Below, in pieces: positions 20,443 through 33,600 of a stretch of DNA of 46,941 nucleotides. A model generated the notes under the pieces. It did not search any database, was not told the origin of the DNA, and was given only the letters and a program-made list of their open reading frames with translations. The position numbers and the translations under genes are program-made. The stretch lies in assembly GCA_008704415.1 (NCBI GenBank), contig VXIS01000354.1, forward strand, positions 1-46,941, read 5' to 3'. This DNA is from Sphaerosporella brunnea. Lineage: Eukaryota > Ascomycota > Pezizomycetes > Pezizales > Pyronemataceae. Position 1 is the first letter of the stretch; every line of letters starts with the position of its first letter.

Positions 20443-20891
20443 GGTAATAGTAGTACACAACGGTCGCACACTCGTACCGTACGCAACCAACTCCAGCTAT
20501 CAGAAGAAGATAAAATAGGCCTTCTGCAAGCAAGCAAGTGAAGAAGAAAGGAAAGAGGAAATCGAAGACCATGAAAAGGAACAAAAAGATGATGGAAAAT
20601 CCTGCCATGTCAATGGAGAGAGATAGCCTGCGAAGACGAGACATATCAAAGAAGTCTGGAAAATCGACGGCAAGAATTGGGTACAAGGTGATCATGAAAA
20701 CAAATCGCAAAGCTGCTAGAGTATTTACAGGAACGGGGCAAGGTAAAATCAGACAAGAACGCCAAACTTGATCATTAGTTTAGACGCACAGGAAACCTGG
20801 AGCACATCAAAGAGACCGAACATAATTATGTCGGCGCCCTTCCTCCAGAAAAACGGCGGCAGAAATACCCCATCCACCCAGCGTCATACCA

Positions 20892-22689
20892 TTACACTAT
20901 ATCCTCCGTAAATCTCGATGCTCGCGACCCGTCATGCGACGGTAAAGATCGGCCGAGTCCGTCTCTTCCAGCGCTACCACCAAGCTGCGGCCGGTGGTGA
21001 AACTCTGGGATTGGTCTTGACAATGTGCTTGGCGTCTCTGATCGTGGTGGGTCACCCTTGTCACCTTCTTCCTGTACGGCTGGAATTGCTGCGGCTGGAA
21101 TTACTGCTGGTCCACCAGTAGGTCCTGCCGGCGATCCTAGAAACGACGCCGTAGAGCTGGCAATTGTGGGGGATATAGAAGTGCCCGTTTGTCCGGAAAA
21201 CCGCGATGGGCCGGCGCCAGCAGATGACACCGGTGTGATAGGGCCTTTTGTGCCAACATCTTCATGATAAACTCGGTGCCCTTCCAGGGACCGATCTGGT
21301 GGTCGGGGCCCACCAATTGCTGGCTCCAATTTCCTTCCAGTAACTTTGACGAACCCACGCTCTTCAGAAGCAGGTTCTGCAGCTACAGCTTGATCCCGCC
21401 CCGAACGCCGACGAAAGAACATTGCCACGGCAGCAAATGGATTGGCGCTTGAACGCTCTGAGATAGTCCCAGGTGGAGGCGGGCCCCCATATCCTGCTTC
21501 GTCGCGGGCTTGTATTACAAGGTTCCGCCTATGGCGTTTGATCAACCACAATATCAGTCCCAATAACATTGCCAATGCTACAAGCCCAGCCAATATCCCG
21601 CCAACAAGCTTTGGATCGACGTTGGAACCCGAGCTTGATGGTGAACCGGTTGGCAATGGAGAGCTCGTGGATATGATGCCATTGCTGCTGCCGCCGCTAC
21701 CACCACCTCCGCCGCCAGTGGAAGGTTCACTGGTCACAAGTATGGTAGCAGAAGCAAAAGATGTCGACGAGCGCGTAGTCGACGTTCGATTCCGCGTGGA
21801 ATTGGAAAGGAATGAAGTGGTCGAGCGATGGGAAGTCGTTAAACTACCAATGCTGCCGGTGGAGGTGGGCGAGGATGAAATCGGACTGGCGGGTGTTGGC
21901 GAAGCAATTACTATCACCGTCCCTCCAAAAGTAGAGCTTGAAAATGCCCATAAAGAACCTGAGAAGTCACTATGTGTTGAAGATGGGATATAGTTGTGTA
22001 AACTACTTACTACTGATGGTGGCGGTCGAGTTCTGGGTAGATATGATTTTCGGCACCGTAATGAGGGTTGATACGGTGGGCTGGTTGATGAAGGAAGTGA
22101 TTGTCGTGACTGGGGTCAGGACAGTGCCGGAAAAACTGCTACTTCTGCTGCTGATACCAGCCTTACTGCGGCTTGAGGCTGCGGGCGTGTTGCTTTGGAT
22201 GGAGCTAAAAAATGGCGTCGGAACTTGACTGGCTAGGGAGGGGCCGAAATCCACGGGCGATGGCGGGGGTGTGGAGCTCAAAACAATCTGACTGGGACCA
22301 TCCAATGAACTAGAGGTGCTGAGTGCGGGCACTGTAGTTGCAGATATCGCTGCGGTGGTGTATGTTGGTCTCTCCACGTTTGATTCCAAGGCACCACTAC
22401 TTACAGTTCCTCCTGGGATAGGATTGTTAACGGTTCCGTTCGTAATCTGTCTGGCGTGCAAATGTTTCCAGGACACGCGCAATTCATGCTGGCTCCGATC
22501 CTTTCCTACAGTCTCTTTCCATCGGGCATACTCCTCGGGCTTCCGTCTCATACCAACACCTGTGCCCCACACAAATTCGTCATCGTCCTCCGAAACCTTC
22601 CCGATATTACTTCCGATCCCAATCCCTTCCCCTCCTCCTGCGCCTTCTCCGCCCCCGTCCCTTGTAGCTGTCTCCGAAGGCTTTCCCAT
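20892..22689 (-). CDS. Ser/Thr-rich single-pass membrane protein
   Basis: Exons 22689-22011 and 21958-20892; the intron 22010-21959 (52 bp, GTAAGT donor, CTCAG acceptor) joins TATIS to SLWAFSSST. As modelled it is 581 aa. Visible features: an N-terminal Gly-rich and charged part, about 250 residues very rich in Ser, Thr and Pro that would be heavily O-glycosylated if outside the cell, and one transmembrane helix (GGILAGLVALAMLLGLILWL) followed by the stop-transfer cluster KRHRR. The cytoplasmic tail is Pro-rich and ends SRFTEDIV. The layout resembles fungal wall-stress sensors, but no WSC domain or signal peptide is seen. The real start probably lies in an upstream exon I could not resolve, so the first 80 residues are doubtful. 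Confidence 0.65.
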
Positions 22690-25600
22690 CCGGATTGTCT
22701 GAGGCAGCCAGTTCTACCAAGCGAGCGGGCCAAATAGACCCTTCGGTTGTCTGAATGGTAAGGTGAAACCGATGTGAATCTTTTAGCTGTCGGTCCGTTC
22801 TAACCAGTAAGATATTGCAGTGGTTGTATGGTGTAGATAGCCTCCTTCTCCGGCGAGCCCAGTCGCGCTTCAAAACGAAAACAAAGAACGGTGTGACGCT
22901 CCCCCCCCAAAATTAAAGGGTACCACTGCGGTCGCGAAAAAACGAGCGATGGGCGACGGGGCAATTGTAATGTGTGCGGATAGCGGTGTGAAGTTGTGTT
23001 TGTCAAAGCCGAGGTGCGGGCTCGTCGCAGTATGTGGTCCGAATCAACGGCGCAAGGTGTTGATAGTCGAACTATTGTCTTTTAAAGGAGCGGATTGCCG
23101 TAATTCGAGCGAAAGAGAGCTGAAATTGAATTAAACGTCAGTGGGAGGTGGGTGGAAGAGGGTGGTCGGCAAACACAGTCTTGTGTGCGCGAAGTGAGTC
23201 GCAAGACAGCCCTTCCATCGCGACATGGAGTGAGGGGTATGAAGTGGAGAAAATACAAAATTACTGACTGACGGAGTGATAAATGGCATGAGCGATGTAA
23301 ATGGCCTGAAGTACCGGAATTAACGAACGATTGACTGAACGAGAGACTGGGGGGGGGGGGGCGCGAAACGCAGGCGTCGTAACGAGTGCTGGCCTGGACG
23401 ATTGACGAGGGCGTCTCCTCGGTCGACCTGTTTGTGCTGCTGCTGCTGCTATTGCTGCTCACACCTTCTCTCTCTTTCTCTCCTGGACGAGCCAGAAGCC
23501 CCAAATAAAACAGCGCGTCAGTTGCGGGAGCGCAAAACGAGAGGCGGAGGGGATTCGGGTCGCCGGAAAAGGGCGAGACGTCCACAGATAACTCACGGGC
23601 CCGCTCGCAGCGCAGAAGGAGGACTCGGAGACAGGGACTGGACTGGTCGTGCAATCTGGAAAAGCGAGGGTGGGATGGGCTGGGGTGATGAAGGTAAATG
23701 TGGAGTATGGAGTTTGGCTAAATTAATCGGGCAAGTGACTTCTGGAATTGGCGTGAATGCGTGAATGGCACATTCCCTTCTAGAATCCGCCCGAGTTGCG
23801 ATCAATTGATTGATTGATGGATAGATTAATCGAGGATGATTGCCTCCTGATGGGCCGTGTCTGCATTTCCAACGAGCGACGATGTCTGGCTGCGATGAAG
23901 AAGATGAGCGAATGTGAACAGGCTTCCATGCGACAGTTATAAGATTATCCACTACGCCAGGGCCCATCATCGATGCTGATCGCCGGCAGGCGGGTTCCCA
24001 GCAATCATCGAAGGTGCACCAGTGGACGGCAGAGATGCGGTTGATGACGATGATGCTCTGCGCTGGTGTAGCGATAGGCCTGATGGGTAACAGCCGCATC
24101 GCTTCATTCATGCCAATCGCTTCACGTGCGCATGCCACTCACTCCTCAGCCTCGCGGGATATCTCGCAATGTGGCCACTGAGCAACCACTGCTCAAGCAC
24201 GTTGGTTTGGTTGCTTGCGGTCTGCAAGTGCGATGACGGACAGTACCCCTTCACGACAGTGCAAATCTGGGATGGACTGGCTTTGCAGTGTTCCGAGGCT
24301 TCCGCTGCGTGTGTGGGGTTTGTACTTGCACAGAAGTGTTGGCGATGCTTGGGCTTCTCAGCGCAGACGGATCTGGGACGGATCTAGGCAGCAGCGGCTC
24401 AGACTCTCCGGCGAGGAAACTGGCGGCCCGACCCGGGCTTTTGCAAGCGGCGATCGCATGAGGTAGGAGATCACTCCAACACACTCTAAGGCCTGCGTTT
24501 ATGGATCCACCGCTGGTCTTTTGGTGAAAGCACAAAACCTCAACGGAAGTTTGACGGAAGTCCTGCATTTCTATCACTCGCTTTGCCGGAAATGGCTAGA
24601 TGACTACATAAGTACTGAGTAGGTAGCTGGGTATGTAAAGTAGAGCTATTAATAGTGGACTTTTCCAGAACCACGCAAACGAAGCTCCCGGAAGCAAAAT
24701 CCATCAACTTCCTCGGACCGTTGCACACACACGCATATGGTCATCATTGGATGGCGCCGGGGATTTGGACAAGCACGGTGACGTCCTGCCCTAGCATGGA
24801 GTGGTACATACCAAGCAGAGAAGCAGATTAGCGGTTGCAATTGGACGCCAATGCGCACTAGATCAAGGACAAATATTTTTTTTTTTCCGCGAAAGATTGG
24901 GGAATTTCCCTGGCAACGTCCGCACAAATCGATCTCTCGACGTAATTTCCCTGGCAGCTGCAGGCCGGTTCTCTCGCACGACTGTGGAAGTGACTCGAAT
25001 CGAGTCGAGCCGAGTGATGGTGGATGTTCATCATTCAGTCGATGATCCCCCGGATCCGCCATGCTATTAGAGGTCTATCTACAGACAAGCACCCTACTGG
25101 GTGAATCCACCAACGCGTGGGCTTCGCCGGCGTGGCATAGATGGGGTAGTGGCAAACTCACTAAGCCACGTCCCTTACTCGCGAGAAAATGCGGTACCCG
25201 CAGACACTTAGCTGGATGTGTTCTATTTATCGAGGCGTCAGAGCTCTAGCAACACGGAGACGGATCTGGGTAATCCACATATTCTGGATGAAGCCAAGAT
25301 GCTGGCGAAAAGGGGCGCTTACGCAGATCTTCACACGATATCACACGGACCTGTTGTTCCTGCCCCCCAAAATCCCGATATGTACCATGGCAATTTGGTT
25401 TCCTCTCTCGCAAAACAGCCTCACTTGCGGTGCGATCAAGACGATTTTATGAACATCTCGCATCACTCAGAGAAACCGAAACAAAGCAGTTACAGCTTAT
25501 GACCTTGCACAAGCAATTCGATTTACACCCGTACTTAGTAGATACAACTCCCAGTCAGCCCTAAGATGGAACCTCAGCAGCGCCCCATTACAAAAGAAAA

Positions 25601-25893
25601 AATTCAAAAGAGCCATGCATGCAAAACAAACGGGGAAAAAAAAAGCAAAATGTAAAAGTAAATGTTGTACTTGCGTCTGTTGTGGTATAAAGCAATCGTA
25701 AGAAGTCATGAACCATGAACAAAGAATCAAATTCTACTCAGGTAGAGTAGGTATTCAACAACAGACAGCAAATCCTCCCCAAGTAAAAACGCCAACCCCC
25801 CTCCCCCCACGACAGACAATAAAACGCAACCAAAGAGAGCCGATATAAGAGGTATGTACCATCCACCAGTGGCACTCGGACCATTCCCCCATT
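22690..25893. other. 3.2-kb region without a supported gene
   Basis: This probably includes the promoter and 5' end of the membrane-protein gene. A G13 run lies at 23349-23361 and a CTG/GCT run around 23433-23456. Open frames up to 190 codons on both strands (for example 23082-23654 minus) are low-complexity and overlap each other, so none is called. It also contains the 3' flank of the gene ending at 25894. Confidence 0.5.
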
Positions 25894-27588
25894 TTACTTC
25901 CACGTCGGCTTCTTCTTGGCCGCATTCTTGGTTGCGCGCGCCTTCTCAACCCTCCGCTTCGGCGTGGCCAAAAAGTCAATGCGAGCCTTGTCGAAAAGAG
26001 CTCTACCCTTCTCCATGACGTTCTTGGCTCCTTGTACAGCCGCAGCGGCAGGATCGAATCGTGTTTTCTTCCTGGCCGGGGTAGCATCACCGGAAGCACG
26101 AGGGGCGCCGTCTCCTCCAGTCTCCTCTGGCGCTGAAGCCATGTCTTTTCTCTTCTTAGAACCATTGTTCACAGCTGGTACCGACCGCGCCGAGGCCTGA
26201 GGCTTGGCCAGCTGCGATCCCGGCTCATGGGTGGGAACCTTCGGGAAGTCCGGCATGGCAGGGTTCCCGGCAGGTGCTACAAACCCCCACCCCTGATGCT
26301 TCTGAGTAGGCTTCTGAGGGGGCTTGGAGCTTGCAAAGGGGTCTTCGAGGTCGACAGCCTCGGTAATCTTCACAGGAGACAACACACCTGCGTGAGTACG
26401 GGGCAACGTCATCTCGCCCGACTGTTTAAGCTCCTTGATGGCCTTGGGCTTTGGTTTCTCAGACTGCTGGGGCGTGTCAACACCGGCAGTGAGGGAAGCC
26501 GCCTTCGGAGTATCAGTGGGGAGAGAAAATTTCGGTGCTGTTGCAATGGTCGCAGGCGCAAGGTTAAGCAGTCGCCTAGAAGACGGTGTGACTGGTATCT
26601 TTGAAGGGCTGCGGGGCATGCCACCAGTAGGGGCAAGCTTGACGGTCGGCTCAATTCCGGCAGTTCGGGGCAGCGCAGGCAGAGGGCGATTGACACGCCG
26701 AGCTGCCGCAGTTTTGGCGGCCGAGGTCAGAGGTTGGGATGTCTTCTTAGGCGTGGCAACGATGCTTCCGATCTTTGCCGAAAAGCTGGAGACCTTCATC
26801 CTCTTCGCGCTTCTATCCTCTTCCTGCTGCATTGCCAGAGTTTGATCGGGTTGTTCCTTCACCGGTGAGGGCGTAGGCGGGAGACTCTTCTCATCCAGCG
26901 TTGCTTGGGACTGAGACCGCTTGATGCCCTTCTGAGGGTTCTGAGGAGTAACGACTTTGGTTCTCTTGACTGCGTAATGGTCCGCGATGCTTTCCATCTT
27001 GGAAAACTGCTCCCTGTGCGCGTCCGAAAACCGTGTCTTGCGGCGAACCGTCGTGACTGCCTGCTTCGATGGAGACCTAGCCAGGTTGCTTGGCGGCGTA
27101 ATGGGATCAGCTTCCATCTTGGCCCGATAGTCGCGAGCCCTGTCCCTGACTTCGTCAAGGACTTTGCGCCCGTAATCTTCAAGGTCGGGACTCATTTTGA
27201 AAGCGAAATCAGCCGCATTTCCCGGTGTTCCGAATGAGCCAGGCATCGAAGCGGAGGGTGGGGGCTTTCGTGAGGTCTTGGGTGGCAGTGCGGGTACAGA
27301 AATACCGGAACTTGGTGTTTTAGGACCGCTTTGTGTGGGCTTTTTCTCCGAACATAGGCCTTCCAGAGACGGATATGAGATTGGGGCCGATGGCGTTGCT
27401 GGAATGGGCATTCTGGATCTAGTTTTGCGTGCAGGTGTCTGAATCAGGGACGCGCTGGTCGTAGATCTCGGCAACGAGGAGGCCTGATTACAGACTTAGT
27501 GCGGCCAGCCTGGGTCGGGGAGACGAGTACTCACAGTAGATTGGACGTCGTCAGCTGCCTGTCGAGCAGCCGAACGAAGACGAGGCAT
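25894..27588 (-). CDS. unrecognised basic Ser/Pro-rich, probably nuclear protein
   Basis: Exons 27588-27535 and 27483-25894 give 547 aa. The first exon starts with MPRLRSAARQ in a good Kozak context, and a 51-bp intron (GTGAGT donor, ATCAG acceptor) joins QST to ASSLPRS. No domain I can name. One compact conserved-looking block reads RRKTRFSDAHREQFSKMES, near residue 165. The rest has many SP/TP sites (PTPSP, TPSS, TPKK), suggesting cyclin-dependent kinase regulation. The C-terminus is strongly basic (ATPKRRVEKARATKNAAKKK), fitting nuclear localisation and DNA or microtubule binding. It lies on the same strand as Ku80, about 400 bp downstream of it. Confidence 0.75.
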
Positions 27589-27991
27589 CTTGGCGGCGGC
27601 GGCGGAGCGCAAATGTTAGATATGTTAGATTTATTGATATTACGCGATGCGAGTAGGAGGTGGTGGTAGTGGGTGAATATGAGAACAAGAATTAGGAGAA
27701 GTGGGTGATGTGGTGGTGGTACGTTAGAGATGGGTATGACACGGGAAGGAAGACAGGGGGGCGCGTTTGGTGGTTGCAGCGTTGTTTACTCAAGGCAAGA
27801 GCCGCCAAGCAAGTGTAAGTCATGGAGCAGCACCCGCCGCTTTGGGCGTCTTACATACGCACGCACAGAGCATCACAGATCATGATCGCCAAAAGGATAT
27901 CATCAAAAAATGATTCAAAGTCGTGTATTATCGACTGAAAAAAAGGCCAAAAAACAGCAATTCTACAGTCAGCAAAACTTGCTTCAAAGTT
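27589..27991. other. intergenic between Ku80 and the basic protein gene
   Basis: About 400 bp; it may hold an extra 3' exon of Ku80 (acceptor at about 27936). No other signal. Confidence 0.4.
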
Positions 27992-30635
27992 TCAAAAACT
28001 GCCGGATTCACTGTCAGCGCAACGCTCAAGTGGTTTCGCAGAAGCAAAACAACTCACATCTTTTGCCTGTTCCTCTGTGACCTCGGATCCGTCCGCCTCA
28101 TCCTTGGTGATGAGCCCCAAGCTGAACTTGCGGATGGTCCACCACATGCCAGTGCGATCGCCGTCAAGCTTCTTCTCAACTATGTCCTTCTTCAGGTCCC
28201 TCAGAAGAGAATTGTACATTTCGGCAAAGTCGTACTCCAAAAACTCTTCCCTCACGGCCCGTATGATCTCGCAAGCCCGACCATAGTTGATATCGGCTAG
28301 CGAGGTTGTGATGAGTTTTTTGGCGTGCGAGAACATCTGCGTACCGAGATCTCGGAACTCGGCTTCGCTTTCCAGCGAACCGAGCTTCTGCCTGAATTCT
28401 GGAATCGAGTTTTCAAGAGATATGGCTTTCTTGTTGCCAGACGTGGATTCGAGAATTGCTTCCAGCTGTGTTGGCCTGGTTTAGCCACATTTTCCCACGT
28501 TAAGGTTTGGATACTTACATCAAAAACGGATATGGGCTTGGGCTGCTCCCGTTTACGTTTTTTGTTCTTGACTTTGGCCTCGACTGCACAGATGTCAATA
28601 ACCAGAATGTGTGACCAGACAAATAAAACCAGGAATCAAACCTTTCTTGACGTCGCAAGCATTGATAAGCTTCTCAAGGTGGGCTTGCGACTTCTTGACA
28701 AGGTCCTCAGGGGGATGAGAGTACTTAGTAAGAACTGGGTAGGGCTCGGGAAGTGGATCCTTTGGATGGATAGCTCGGTGCTTGATGACTTGGTTGATAC
28801 GGTGGATTATCGGGGAGAAGGTGGAGTCGATAGGAGCATATTCGGCCGATTCACTGGCATTCCATCAGGAGACGAAAAAAAGGCAGAGTAGAGTGGAAGA
28901 GACATACTCATCGTCATCTTTGCCCCATTCCGAAAGGTCCATGCTGTCAACATAGTCACTCATGAGCTTATTCATTTCATCCGTCGGTATGTTTCGGTGC
29001 TTATCCAACGTCTGTCCCTTCACAGTTTTCACCGTGCCGAGGGGTGGGAATCTGTATGGCCTAACATCCTCTAAAAACGGCACCTAGGGAAAGGATTAGC
29101 AATCAGACCAGCGTGAAGGCTGTCTTTCGATGTACCTGGACATCAATCAAGCACTCGAAATCGGCCCCGATCTCTGGTGCAAGCACCATCATAACTGGTG
29201 CGTCATTCTTTCGCTTGACAAATCGCACCAGCGCATAGGAATCGAGCTCATAAAGTGCACGAATAAGGGACGACAAGGCAATAGCCGCCATGCCGTTGCC
29301 CTTCTGCGCAACAATGACGTTCGTAGTGGACATATGGTAGTACCGTTTGTACTGCCGTGAAGGAGTCAGATGTGGCACGACGCATTGTAGAGACATCTCA
29401 TCCATACCTTGTCAGCCGGTATGAACCCCACAATGTCCATACTTGGTTCCGTCTCCATCACGGCGATCGCTTCATCCGCTTGGCTGATGGGGACTACAGT
29501 ACGCCCATACTTATAACCCTTTGCCATCTCTTCCTTCTCAATCTCCATTTTACCGCCGCTCACATCTTCGCTTTCAATTTGATAAGTACGGGCATGCCTC
29601 ACGGCTTGAAGTTCGGAAGCGGGGGTTTCTTCCGTAGCCGTCATCGTGGGTGCAGATTCGCCATCGGTGGATTGTTCCGTCACGACATACCGGCTAGCAG
29701 ACACCGGCTTTGCAACCATCGTCCTCGGATAGCGCTCAACGTCAATTGCAAAAGCACTGTCGTACTTCGTGGGATCACCCAGCGTGAGTTTTCCCTTGTA
29801 GCTAGCGACGGGCCTGACTGTCTTCAACCTCGGTGTGCCCATCTCTTCCACAGCCTGGGCCATAGTCCCAAACGCACCATCGACGGCCTCTACGAGATCG
29901 CTCAGTTTCTTCTCGTTCTCCGCCTTGTAAGCAGGCTTATTTTCCTCCTTGTAGCCGTACTCGGGATCGTCAAAATCGACACCCAACACCGTGAGATTGA
30001 TGTTTTCCTCTTTGAAGCCGTCGATGACAGTGTGGATGTCGTCCGTATCGAAACCGCCAGTTCCGTTCGTTACGAAAACGATGTTTTTCTTGTATTTGAG
30101 CTTCTTGCAGTGTTTTATGATCATGTCGATGGCGAGGATGAGGGCAGCGATTCCGTCGCCTTCGTCGGTATTGCTGGGATGAAGGGACTCTTCGAGCTCT
30201 CGAACATGCGACATCAGGAATCTACATGCACAAGTACATCAACGGTTTGATACACGGATGGCCCTAGTGACCTTACTGTTGTATCGGAGATAAAATACTG
30301 ATATTTTCGTATCCTTCCTCTTTTGCGAGGTGATTATCGGAAGCTAATAACCCTTTTAGCTGTGGACTATTTGCCAGTTGAGCAGAAGGTACACACCATC
30401 TGTACGCAAGCCAACGACTCCAATCATATCGGTTTTACGTCCATTGGATATCTGTAAGTCTTCAGCAAAATATTACTCACAGATGAACAGGTCCGATGTA
30501 TCATACAGTAGTCGTGATCCTGTCCCAAACATATTCTAGGGCGTATTCGAGGTCGGTTTTCTGGCGAAAGTGCCGCTTCTGCCCCATAGACTTGCCCACA
30601 TCAACAATGTAGATGGTGGCTTGCTTGTCCGCCAT
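27992..30635 (-). CDS. KU80: Ku80 subunit of the Ku heterodimer (NHEJ)
   Basis: Binds DNA double-strand ends with Ku70 for non-homologous end joining and helps maintain telomeres. Nine exons: 30635-30507, 30451-30397, 30352-30277, 30221-29408, 29351-29136, 29083-28908, 28853-28642, 28583-28519, 28465-27992; about 738 aa. The N-terminal von Willebrand-like domain starts [16 protein letters not shown] and ends near [10 protein letters not shown]. The Ku core contains VGFIPADK joined to [10 protein letters not shown], then [14 protein letters not shown] and [18 protein letters not shown]-terminal helical region ([18 protein letters not shown], then [14 protein letters not shown]) matches the Ku80 C-terminal domain. 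The end is uncertain: a GTGAGT at the GAT codon (donor at about 28047) could splice to a TGA or to a further exon at about 27935. Reading through gives the stop at 27992. Confidence 0.92.
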
Positions 30636-33600
30636 TGCTCGGTTGTGGTTTGCTGGCGTGGTTGTGGAGAAGGTATTTAAGGCGAGGTGGAACTTCCAGT
30701 AGCTGCGCGACGGGTATGGTCACAAAATGACGCGCTAGTATTCCAGCGCGTTTTCACGTGCTGACAACCCTAGCCCAACGAGGCAATCAACGCACCTGAA
30801 TCAACGAGCGAGCTTTTACGTCAGTTTCGTTAGGGGCGATTTAGCACTAGCTAACCAGCCCTCACTCTAGAAGATCGCAGCAGGGTGTCAGAACTCTAGG
30901 TTTATTGTCGAGTGATATTTGGTGATGCCATTTGGTGTGCATCCCCGGCCACCGTGAGAGCAAATCAGTTTCGGATGGACGGCTGATTCTCATGTGGCTC
31001 CCAGGGGACAGCTGTTTCAAGCAGGATTTTGCAGATTCCAGTGAACTCGAACATTTCAGCTGCGGCCGGCCACCAAATGTTTCTCACTACCTCTTTGCTC
31101 ACTACAGTAGTGTACCAGCGTCAGTGAAGCCGCTACCTCGAACATCGCCACAAGAGCATCTTCCAAAAAAGTCATCAAACAGCAAGAAAGGTTCGTCGTT
31201 ACGAATCCCACCGTGGCTACAGTTCAGGTTACAATCGCTGGGCAGCGGACATCATAGTCATTCGGAAAGTAAATTCTTTGCCTCCGCCTGGCCTACTCTT
31301 GAACCTCAGTTGCAGTTGAGGCGAAGTTTCTCTGGGTAAAAGAGAGAGTCGGGATCAGTGAAAGTTGCGGTGAACTCGCGGAAGCTGCTTATAGCCCGTG
31401 AGTGGGTGGACTTCGCCCTCGACCTCTCGTAACCGTCGGGCCTCGATTTCGTAGCCGCGTTGGATATTCTTCCTTCTGTCTCGCGTTGCTTGTCATAATG
31501 GCGGATTTCTAGATAATACAATATAAAGATTGGTTGCATATCTCATTGCAGATCGCGAACTGCAGCCTGATTTGCTCTTCTAGTATAATATGTCGAACCC
31601 TAGATTTCAGAAAAGTGATAGCAGCGTTCAATTGTAATCAAATCTAGGCACCAGGTAGGAAGTATGTATTCATAATCAAAGCCTGCATCATCAACGCTCA
31701 TGACAGGCAGAGCATTCCAGCAAACTTCCAGTTGGCATGGAGGCTCCCTCCGGCCGTACCGGGTGCCTGATAGAGGTGCTGGATAACATCCCCTTGTACA
31801 ACTATCGGAATCTGGGCTGTAGAACGCCAGCTAAATCTACGACATTTCAACAGGAAAACGTTGACTGGTACCGAGGCGTTTATAATGACTCTGGTGAGAC
31901 ATACCTACCTCAACCGTCGATGTATGCACCAAAGATTCGAATCTATACCGTAGATACTGAGAAGCAGATGCAGCCCACCACCGCCAACAAGCAACTACCC
32001 ATATCCACGGACTAAGGCTTTTAACCTGGAGGCCAGAATTACTCGCTCGGGAACAGCTTGACGTGTTTACAAGAAGTGGCCTGACATGTGTTGATTAGCG
32101 CTCAGACTTCAGTCATTGGTATCTAATTAGGGGTTGACTGGAAAAGCTGGAGGAAACATTCTTATTTGCTGCCTGTAAGTAAGCAGTTTGCAAACGAAAG
32201 TGCTGGCAAGAACCTACCATGGATCCATCCAACCAAAGGACGGCCATGACGAAGGAGGCTGCTTCCCACTTTCAAAATGGCCTTTCCGAAACGCATCGAT
32301 ATCATATATATATAATCGGGCGGGGTGCTCCTGACAGGCGGCTGTAGCGTGGCTAGGCAGTTCCGCCCCACATTCTGCCCACATCCCCGATTCTGAAACT
32401 GACCGAGTATATACCTTGTAGGTAGCCAATCAAATTATTCCTTCGGCTCTCCAGGCTACTCATCATGAATCATGATGCGATATCGCGATCTACATGTACT
32501 AGTACACGTCCCCAGTTTTTGCTAATGAGCAAAAAATAAATATTCGCCAGATGGGCCCAATTGTGCAGGATCTCGCTCAAGTATGCAACAGCCGAAAGAA
32601 AGAAATACGGCCCATTTTCAGGGTTTTTTCGGCGACCCCACGTCATCGTCGAGTCATCTAGGCGGAGGGATTATAGGCCGACTGACTCGGCACACTGACA
32701 CAGTTTAGCCGGTCGAGGAACGTCGTTTATGTACATACCAACACGAGTACGAAAATGCAATAGGGTCGTGATAATTGGTCTCCATGTGATGGTAGGTAGG
32801 CTTTTGCCTTGAAGGGTTCGGAATCCCTTCTCAGACTTCTCTCCCCACGTGCACCAGTACCGGGAGGGTATCTGATCCCGACTGACACATCGATGGTCCC
32901 CTTTCACCGAAAAAGAAGAGCCCATCTTCTACTCCTGGATCTCCGTCGGTGATGTGCAACGTGTATTGTAGAATACTTCTTGCCGGATTCCCAAGTCAAC
33001 AACATCTGTACAGAATGTATATTGCACAGCAAGTGTTGTCTGTCTCGATCGCTATATATAATGCTTGTTGGAGAGCCGCCGGAAGACCTTATACGGGTGC
33101 ATAACGCACTGGGCAAATGCCACCTGCTTAGTAGGTGCCTGGCTCTGGGTTGCCTTTTTATTGCGGTAAAGCCGGCGTACATAGATCTACGGCTCTCAAC
33201 CTGGGCCGAGCATAGGTACGAGTGCGACCCGGGAAATGGAATGGAATTTCCTGTACCTGAGTTCGGATGTGTTGAGCATGTCACCTCGCCCCCGGTACTG
33301 ATCCAAATCCAGCTCGACGGCTCGGAGCTGCAGTCAAGCGAGTTAGAGCGTGTTGCTGCTGTGCCGATTTTTAACTTCAGCCTGGCTGGGATATCTTTTA
33401 ATCGATGATCGACAAACAAAAGGGCGATCCCAATCACTTACATTCATTATCGTATATGCTTCCAATAATTCGACCAATACTCGACGGATGGTTCTCTCGA
33501 TCATGAAGGTTTCGGGCCGCCAGCGCAATATAAACCGAGTGCATCCAGTACGCAATCAGTGACCGTAGTGGCATGAAAACCTCTCTGTATCTTTCGTTGG

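Larger units (their letters stand above)
18660..20891. other. 2.2-kb region without a supported gene, rich in homopolymer runs
   Basis: This is 3' flank of STB3 and of the convergent membrane-protein gene. It has a G14 run at 19289-19302 and A24 and A22 runs at 20341-20364 and 20421-20442. A 19-bp tandem duplication lies at 20124-20161. A short open frame beginning MPDAPEAPALPREE (minus, from 19824) could be an exon but has no support. Confidence 0.5.

Noticed and set aside
22607..22873. Open frame with a coherent-looking first 60 residues upstream of the membrane-protein gene (minus)
   Set aside because: It could be the missing 5' exon, but no donor/acceptor joins it to 22689 without an intron of about 20 bp, and its end is an Arg run.
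23082..23654. 190-codon minus-strand open frame
   Set aside because: Low complexity, overlaps other frames, and no splice or start context supports it.
31594..31606. tRNA B-box-like GTCGAACCC
   Set aside because: No A-box or cloverleaf stem could be drawn around it.
32904..33437. Overlapping 177- and 142-codon frames on both strands
   Set aside because: Neither has domain content; mutual overlap suggests chance in GC-balanced DNA.
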